From Salvator merianae (taxonomy: Eukaryota > Chordata > Lepidosauria > Squamata > Teiidae), in assembly GCA_003586115.2 (NCBI GenBank), contig QVOM02000071.1, positions 448,143 to 512,142 of the forward strand: a DNA stretch of 64,000 nt. Reading direction: 5' to 3'. A program made the translations under genes and the position numbers. Shown here one piece after another: positions 56,496 to 64,000 of the stretch (position 1 is the first letter of the stretch; the number at the start of each line of letters is the position of its first letter). A model generated the notes under the pieces. That model had not been told where the DNA came from, did no database searches, and was given only the letters and a program-made list of their open reading frames with translations.

Positions 56496-56689
56496 CGTAG
56501 TAATTATATTAAGTTAAAGAGTATTGAGACTAAAGGAATCAGATCATGCCCCCATTATAACAACCTGTAAACAGTTCTCTAAAAAAGTAAATAATAATTG
56601 GAGTTTTGACCCTATTATTCTTATGGACCCACAAATTAAAAGAATAGGAAAGCCATACATATTTTGAACTAAATAAGACCTAGAGGGCA

Positions 56690-57995
56690 TGTAGCTGGCT
56701 GGACCCCAGCAAATAGCTTGTCCACATCATCAGGCTGCAATTGAAATTTATCCAAAATAACTAGAGCAGACAATTCTCTGGACACTTCCCTTGGACCATA
56801 CTCAGTGGTGGCAACCAATTCCCTGCTATCTGAGCAACTTTGCCCTCAAAGTGCCCTGCAAATCTGTCACAGCAGATATTACATAGCCACTGCTCCCTTG
56901 GGCTTGATCACAGGAGGCCATTCACCATGCAGAAAGCTCTGCCTCCCAGCTACACAAAGATGCAACGGTGGAAGAGAAGTAAGTCCTTTTTGCTGCTGCC
57001 ACCACTAAACGGTAGGCATAATAATGCACTCTGACCATGTTCATTCAGACTCACAGCAGGATTTACGTCACTTGTGGTCTAGCTGTTGATCTTCCTCTTT
57101 CATTGCCAATAGCTCCATGGAATATCAAGGTGCTTTATGGGCCCCACAAGTATGCTGAAGGCACTTGAAAGCATTCATATTGATGGCCTCAGCAGAAACC
57201 AAAGCCTCAGCAGGAGTGCCATCCATGTCAATAGAAAAATCCCCCAGAGCATTCAGGAATCTCTTAATATTCCATAAGTTTCTGGGGGCAGACGATCTCA
57301 GTAGATCCACATCTCTGCAGAGGGAGCTGCCACTGCAAGTTCAAATCTCACCTGCAAATGATCCATCCATGACAATGGGCTTACCAGTAGTCTTCCTATC
57401 AACAGATTCTTGCCAATCCACTCCACAGCAAAAGCTAAGTCAAGATTATGTCTTGCTATATGATTTGGGCCATTTACATACTGAGACAGCCCCATGGTTA
57501 TCACGGAGGCCCTGAAGAGATCAGCTGACCCACTGAGGATAGTCTCACATGGATGTTAAAATCCCCCAACACCATATCTGAGACCACCTCAGCCAAAGGG
57601 GAATGGAAGTTTTATGGGTTACAATGACCTTTCCTCCCCTCCCCACCAGTCTGGAACAGTATGGCACAGAATAACCTGGGGGACAAAGCTGGGTGAGACT
57701 GGGTCCAGCCAGTTCATCCACCCAGATCTTAGTAATGCATGCCAGATCAGCCCCTTCATCCAGAATCAAGTCATGAATGTGTAATGTTTTATTTTGGACT
57801 GACCTGGTTTTCAAGAGCAGCACTACCAGAGCTGTGAATCATTTGACAGGTGCCCCTAAACTCTGCTGGTGGGAAGGCAGACCAGAAAAAGTGATAGCTT
57901 CAACAAATCTAATACTCCTTCTTGTACTGCCTCCCAACAATTTATCTTTCCCTGCTTGTCACCACAGCAATGGTAGCCCCCTGTGACAATTCCCC
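56690..57995 (-). mobile_element. L2-type LINE 5' part (endonuclease)
   Basis: The minus strand reads LLLKTRSVQNKTLHIHDLIL then DEGADLACI near 57750-57830, GHLSN/MITMGLSQYVNGPNHIA near 57460-57500 and the AFQTG-like leader at about 57900. It is homologous to 4000-5650 but lacks the RT. Stops present. Confidence 0.75.
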
Positions 57996-58039
57996 TTTTC
58001 CCTGATTTTCCACCTTTCCTTCTTCTTTCTCATGGATTA

Positions 58040-59135
58040 TTTATTTATTTGCATTTTTATCCCATCCTATGCCTGAAGGTCTCAGGATGGGTTATAACAA
58101 TTAAAACAACAACAAAAAACACATAAAAGGCACACAATAAAACAGTAGTCTGATAGTAGGGAGGGAAAGTTGTACCTTTAGCCAAAGGCAAGGGTAAATA
58201 GGTGTGTCTTTATTGCTCTCCTAAAGATGTCACGTGAAGAAGCTTGATGCACCTCAGGGGGAAGAGTGTTCCACAGTCTGGGGGCCACCACTGAAAAGGC
58301 CCTATCCTAGGTGTCCACCCCTTTAGCTATTGAAGGCAGTGGTACAACCAGGAGGGCCTCATCCACAGATCTTAAGGCACAGGCAGGCTGATATGGGAGA
58401 AGATGCTCCTTTAGGTATTTGGGGCTCAAGCCATCTAGGGCCTTATAGGTTAAGGTTAACACCTTGAATTGGGCTCGGCAGTGAATTGGCAGCCAGTGCA
58501 GCTCTTTTAAGACTGGCATGATATGCATCCGGCCAGGTATTCCAGTCAGCAGTCTTGCTGCTGCATTCTGCACCAGTTGCAGCTTCTGAACCATCTTCAA
58601 GGGGAGCCCTATGTAAAGTGCATTACAGTAATCCAATCTGGAAGTTACCAAAGCATGGATTACTGTGGTCAGATCATCTCTGTCCAGAAGGCGTTGTAGT
58701 TGGTGAACCAGCCAAAGGTATGCATTCTTGGCCACCGCCTCCACCTGAGTTTCAAGTGTAAGCATAGAGTCCAAGAGTACACCCAGATTCTGCACCTGTC
58801 CTTTCCAGGGCAAAGCAACCCCATCAAGGGTCAGATGCCTTCCAACTTCATGGACCTGAGACCCTCTGACACACAGCACCTCCGTCTTGTCTGGATTCAG
58901 CTTCAATTTATTGGCCCTCATCCAGCCCATTACTGCTTCCAGGCACCTGTCCAACACTTCAACCACCTGTCCTGATTCAGATGGCACAGATATGTAGAGC
59001 AGGGTGTCATCTGCAAATTGATGACATCTGACTCCAGATCTCCTGATGACCTCCCCCAGCGGCTTCATATAGGTATTGAAAAGCATGGGAGATAAGATCG
59101 ACCCCTGAGGAACCCCACACCTGATTATGGACACT
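58040..59135 (-). mobile_element. L2-type LINE 3' half with intact RT C-terminal frame
   Basis: An uninterrupted frame of 275 codons (59134-58307) on the minus strand contains CGVPQGSILSPMLFN and the catalytic box QFADDTLLYIS, then KLNPDKTEVLCV and LQLVQNAAARLLTGI, standard for L2/CR1-clade RT and its C-terminal region. The 3' UTR continues to an ATTT-rich tail near 58040. It is 5'-truncated at 59135 in the RT. It is the least decayed LINE in the window, so relatively young. Confidence 0.9.
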
Positions 59136-59405
59136 CGCTGAAAGAGGCCTCAGCAAACTGATTACTGTGGGCAAGACCCTGAACTTGCTAAGTGGAAGTT
59201 CACCATCTGATTGGTAAATGAGAGGAATATCATAAATGCATACTTGCCCTTTGGGTTTGATTACTGGCCTATGTAGTCCAGCAACCTGTTCTCACAGTGA
59301 CAAACCAGTTGTATATGGAAGCCCTCAAGCAGGATATGAGCACCTAGCTTGTTTTGTTTAGAGTCTCTTAACAGCTTGTCTTCAGAGGCATCTAACTTCC
59401 CCTTA

Positions 59406-59740
59406 TAGAATCAAAGAATCAGACAGCTGTGCAGATGGAAGGGACCACGGGGATAATCTAGTCCAAACTTTTGCATTGTCAACAAAAGCAAATCAAACTG
59501 TTGCTGAGATATGACTGTGCAACCTCTTCTTGTAAACCTCCAGAAATGAAGACCTCCATAGGGAGACAGTTCCACTGTTGTACAAATTTTAATGTCAGGA
59601 TTTTTTCCCTCTTTTCTTGAAAACAGATGATCACATTTGCTTTTTTCCAATCTTCTGGCACTTTCCCAGTTTTCCAGTGCTATGCAAAGATGACTGACAT
59701 AGGTCCTGACAATTTCTCCAGTTCCTTCCATATTCTATGA
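59406..59740 (-). mobile_element. CR1 LINE 3' end
   Basis: AGAATCAAAGAATCAGACAG and GATGGAAGGGACCACGGGGA are the antisense CR1 3' terminus, followed by C-terminal remnants (QEKREKILTLKFVQQWNCLP, PMEVFISGGLQ). Confidence 0.75.
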
Positions 59741-59759
59741 TATATTTCATGAAAGACTT

Positions 59760-62540
59760 GAGATTGAAGGCACTCAGATTAGTTCAATCTTTTAGCACAT
59801 TTTTCTGACCTGCACCTTTCCTTGCTGTGCTTGTGACCAATCCATGTTTGTCAATGCACTGTCTCAAGAATCAAAACAGGAATTGACTTCCTCTGCTTTC
59901 TTGTGGCCATCTATTAAGATCTCCCCATTTGGAGTAAGAATTAACTTACAAGTTCCTTTGTTCCTATTGCTGCTGATATATTGGAAGAAAGTTTAATTGA
60001 GCAAACTTCACTTTTAGCTACCTGGTTCTGATCTGACTCACAGTTCTTTGAGCAAGAAGTGGGAAAGCACTAATACCAGATGAAACATGTTGCATACTCG
60101 TAACCTGAAACATTTATGCCTCACCCAAATTCATGAAATTACTTTGTCAAGTGAAATCTCAATATTAACCAACAAATTTGTTTGCTGGGCTTGATGTCAG
60201 TGACTAATGTCAATCTCAGTTCCCATAAAGCTCTAATTTCACACCCTTTACAAATACCTAGGAAAAATTGCCGGGAACTTTCTCTTAGTCTTGAAAATCT
60301 CCCTAGCAACCAAAAGCTAAGTATATGGTGATTCATTTTACGCCTTGAAGCATCTTTAAAGTCTGTGACAGTTGAGTTGCCAAGGGAAACTATTTGAAGT
60401 GCCTAAACCTTTGACCAGACAGAGCACATGAGCATTGGTATAAATCAAGAAGGCATGTTTGGGGTGTTTCTGTGAATAGTAGACGGTCCACTTAATATTC
60501 AGTCCATGGCCGTCAACTCTATTCTGCTTGAGAAAATTGACATGCATCTGTTGGGCTGCCTGTGTGCAAAACGTGCTGATAGCTCTTCACCCCCATCACC
60601 AAACCAACATGGAAAGATGGGAGAGAGATAATTTCATTCAACAAAAAGATTTTTTTTTTTATGTAGAAGCACATTGACACAGCCTAAGATGACTAGAAGA
60701 CAGGTTTCATGGGAAAGATAAGCAGGAATGACCTGGCAGAGTTTCTGATGTCTCAATCCAAAAATTCTGTAGTCTTACAAAAGGATTGAAACTCACAGAG
60801 AAAAACAAATCACGCTGAGTTGTTGGCTAGGCTCAACAAATAGTATGTAGACATTTTAACAAAGAGATAGTAACATTGTTTTGTCAAACCACATTTTATA
60901 CAGGACTTTATTTTTGAAGAACGTCCCATGTGATCATGTTGTGGGAGCTGATATTTTTGTTGACAAATGATACTTCACAATACAACAGATGGTACATTAC
61001 TGGCCCTCCCTCTCATCCTCAGCCTTTTGTTATAAACCACCTGAATGTGTAGCCCTGCCATAACAGGAGCACATAACTATATACAAATTGACATGTATTC
61101 CATGAAATATAACTATCAGGTTTCAAATACAGGGAATCTGACCAGAATCCTGGACCCTGGAGAGACCGAATTTACCCATGTTTTTCTCTACCTGCATCCA
61201 TTTTAAAGAGGAAAAAGCTGTCTGCAAAAGTACCAACATTTTCCCTTCAGTCCTTCAAGAAGCTCAGGAAATTAAAACATTTATTGGTACCAATAGGTAT
61301 TTTGCAACCTACAAAAGACTGATTGTTTCAGTAAACTTTCTGAAGCTACAATAAGCAAAAGGACAATAGGATCCTTCCAAAACTAGTTTTGACCAGGTCT
61401 GAAGAGGATGTCTTGAGCAAAGGTCATCAGAAAACCCATTAGCATTTACTAGCATTCACTATCAGACAAACAATCAAATTCAGGTGTGTTCCCTCATCCC
61501 CACACATTTTCAGGGAGGCAGGAAACAGACCAGATAAGAGCATCCATGACACAAGCGCTAACATCACAAACTCCTCTTTATTCCCTCCCCTCAGAATTCC
61601 CGCCAGTGCAAAACTCCATTAACATCAATGCATCACAGCCTAGGAAAAGCTCCGCCCTGGGGTGAAACCAGGAGGGAGGGGCAAATCCTTCCAATGTGGA
61701 TAAAAATCTTACTTTTTGGAGCACCAAATTAGCGCTAAAACCGCTCAGACCCTCCTTTTTCCTGATATCCATTGCTTTCTACTGCCACCTGGATCCAAAA
61801 GAGAAGCTCCACTCCATTCTGCCTCCTCCTACTTGCTGCCACCATTGGAAGAAAAAGGGACAAGCTACTTCAAGAGGGTGAGGACCATAACTGGATGCTC
61901 CTTTAGAAAAATAGGGCTTTAGCATAGAAATAGGCAAAAATAGGCTCTTTTCTTACCTTATTCCTTCAAAAAGTAGATTGATGCCAAAGAAGACAATTAT
62001 GCTAAATCAAGGGGTTAACATTAAGTGGACTTTTCTGGTACAAAAAGGACTGAAATCCATATTTAGCAATGCAGATGGGTGCATTTTTTCACCAGCAGAT
62101 TTTTTGGCATCTAACTTGGGGGAGTGGGAATGGGACTTCTTAACACTGCTTGAAGTGTGTTGCCACAGAGTGGCAGGTGGTGCTGAATGCTTTTCTCTCC
62201 AGAAGCTGAAAGCATGGCCAGAAATGCCTCACTCTGCCTTTTTGGAGAAGGCAACGGGGCAGGCTACCTACCTGGCTGTTGCTATGGGGAAGAATGAAAT
62301 CCGGTGGCATATTTGGTGACGTAAACGTTGTGCTCTCTTCTTCTAATGCTGCCCTCTGGAAAAAAGTGCAGATACTGCATTTTACACACACACATAGAAA
62401 GAAGAATAGAATAAGTGAATAAATATGCTCCAGGTGCCACTCATTCTGCCTTTAGGGTTGGTGTGCTCATCAGGGGCTAAGATCACAAGGCTCAACTGAT
62501 CTTCACAAGATTAGTTGTATGACTGCCCTTGAAAGCATAT
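59760..62540. other. Intergenic sequence, nothing recognised
   Basis: No coding similarity seen. Short frames only. Confidence 0.5.
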
Positions 62541-62550
62541 CTATGGGCAT

Positions 62551-62667
62551 CAGTGGTGGCCTGTGCCTTTAAGGCGACCTGCTGTGTCGGTATGGAGGCA
62601 CGGAGGCCCCGCGAACAGCCATGGCACGCGCACGAACACCCGCCCTTAAAGGCACGAGCCGCCACTG
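62551..62667. mobile_element. hAT MITE of 117 bp with perfect target duplication
   Basis: The ends CAGTGGTGGCCTGTGCCTTT and, inverted, CAGTGGCGGCTCGTGCCTTT are flanked by ATGGGCAT on both sides (62543-62550, 62668-62675). The centre is CpG-rich. The 8-bp duplication is perfect, so this is a fairly recent insertion. Confidence 0.9.
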
Positions 62668-63604
62668 ATGGGCATAGATAAAAATTAAGTTGAAACCAGC
62701 AGCTTTAGGAAAAATATACAAAAAGTTTAGAAGATCATCTGAAATCCAGCATCATCTGTCAAAAATTTGAAAAACAATAAGAAAAACAAATATAGGCAGG
62801 TTTGATAAACAAAATGTAGGCTACTCTTATGATTGAACCATTATGACACTGTACCCACACAGATGCGCACACCCCTTTGACCCACACACACTGTAAAGTG
62901 TTCTGATTCCATGTAAGCCATGCTTGAAGGTAGGCAGCAGTGCCTAGCAAGAACAGTACTGCAGTTTCCAACAGTAACAAACTTTGAAGGAACCCAAAAA
63001 CAAATGCTAAGTTCTATGAAGGGCATCCCAGCAAGTTCCATGGCTGGCTGCATGACACTTTCTCAGTTATGAATGTTTTGTGGGACATCTGTCTTTCTCA
63101 TGCAGAGGCCCATTTGGGCCTGGTATGCTGCTTATGTTGGTGATGCGTGTTCCTGTTGGTTCTCACTAACCTCTATTTTCAGCCTGAAGCACAGATGCAA
63201 CCTTAAAAGTGCAGCTGTATTCCTGTGACATGCCAGAACTCCACCTTGAGGATGCTGCCTGGGAGACTGATTGACCTTCATAGTGCAGCAGGTAAATTCC
63301 TGGGGTGTCCTTCCCAGCAGCTGGGCTGTTTCCCAGTTGGCCTTGCAGCTTAGACTGTTCTGCTAGGGATGTGTCGAAGTCCTGTTTGATGAATATGAAC
63401 TGCCAAGAGAGTGATTGGAATTGAAGGAACTCAACTGCACACCTCTGTAGCCAACAAAAAAAGGTAGGAGGGGGCAGGTGTATGGAAGGTGCACAAGGGG
63501 GGCTTTTATAGGTGAAGGAATGCTCATCTGCTCTCTTGATGGCCTTTCCGTAGCTGAGAGGAGGTGCGGCCACACAGCACCAATTATAGTGTCATTGCAT
63601 GGTT

Positions 63605-63660
63605 CATAGAATCACAGAATCATAGAGTTGGAAGGGACCTCCAGGGTCATCGAGTCCATC
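63605..63660 (-). mobile_element. CR1 3' terminal fragment
   Basis: ATAGAATCACAGAATCATAG and GAGTTGGAAGGGACC match the antisense CR1 3' end, as at 33880. Only about 55 bp are recognisable. Confidence 0.75.
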
Positions 63661-64000
63661 GAGTCTTCACAGTGATCCTGCTCTCCCTGCTCTTTCCTAG
63701 GGTTGACCGCATCATTTTTCTGTCTGAGATTTTAGCACTGGTCTGTGTGATGGTCCGGGGGACAGGGAAGGAGGCAATCGCTGCCTTTGATTATGCCAAA
63801 TTGTACTTTCAGCTGCTGTGGATCAAAGTGCAGTTCACAGTGCCGATTGCTGCCTCTCCGCTCCTCTCCTCTCCTCACTGTTTTACTCTCCTACAGAGAA
63901 ACTGTGATCTTGCCTTATAAAATTTGGTTTCCAAAACTGCTAAATGTGGCAAAATATTGGCTACTTTTGGCCCTTCATCATCTGAAGAGGATGAAGTTTA

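Noticed and set aside
49205..64000. FGFR3, the next gene after TACC3 in mammals
   Set aside because: No immunoglobulin or kinase exon was seen; it presumably lies further right.

Overview
The window is animal nuclear DNA, most likely from a squamate reptile (lizard or snake). It carries two split vertebrate genes with GT-AG introns, separated by and filled with transposon debris. The mix of repeats argues for a squamate: CR1 and L2 LINEs, several L1 fragments, a BovB/RTE fragment, a Tc1 transposon, hAT- and Harbinger-like MITEs, a Ty3/gypsy LTR element and a Sauria-type SINE. The taxon is an inference from repeat families and protein similarity, not from a search.

Genes. TMEM129 (ER-membrane ubiquitin ligase) lies on the minus strand. 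Three of its coding exons are present (8043-7839, 7017-6543, 2380-2221); the last exon, which carries the RING-type domain, is not found and should lie left of base 1. TACC3 (mitotic-spindle coiled-coil protein) lies on the plus strand as 15 coding exons between 17496 and 49004. The exon phases all join and give a 573-residue protein. The two genes are divergent, in the same order and orientation as human 4p16.3 (SLBP-TMEM129-TACC3-FGFR3). SLBP and FGFR3 were not found. Each gene starts in a GC-rich promoter: TMEM129 at about 7.7-8.3 kb with a ZNF143-like site, TACC3 at about 15.3-16.3 kb with an inverted CCAAT box and a CHR-type cell-cycle element.

Layout. 0-2.2 kb: probable L1 tail and TMEM129 intron. 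3.4-5.9 kb: L2 LINE with a small MITE, inside TMEM129 intron 2. 8.3-15.3 kb: intergenic DNA with a 200-bp tandem duplication, a wide inverted repeat and, between its arms, a 1.4-kb hAT-like element swollen by about 28 copies of a GC-rich 33-bp minisatellite. 15.3-49.2 kb: TACC3. Its introns hold L2, BovB, hAT and foldback MITEs, an L1 ending 50 bp before an exon, a gypsy element split by CR1, a Tc1 split by an L2 tail, an antisense L1 split by a retroposed insert with a 15-bp target duplication, and a Harbinger-like MITE. 49.2-64 kb: downstream intergenic DNA with L2, a second Harbinger-like MITE, L1 pieces, two L2 parts lying 3'-half then 5'-half, CR1 fragments and a 117-bp hAT MITE.

I see no CRISPR array, operon, rRNA, clear tRNA gene or undescribed multi-gene system. 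The more unusual signals are the hAT-borne minisatellite between inverted-repeat arms, an 11-residue tandem duplication at the start of the TACC3 coiled coil, and the nested insertions that expose clean target-site duplications.
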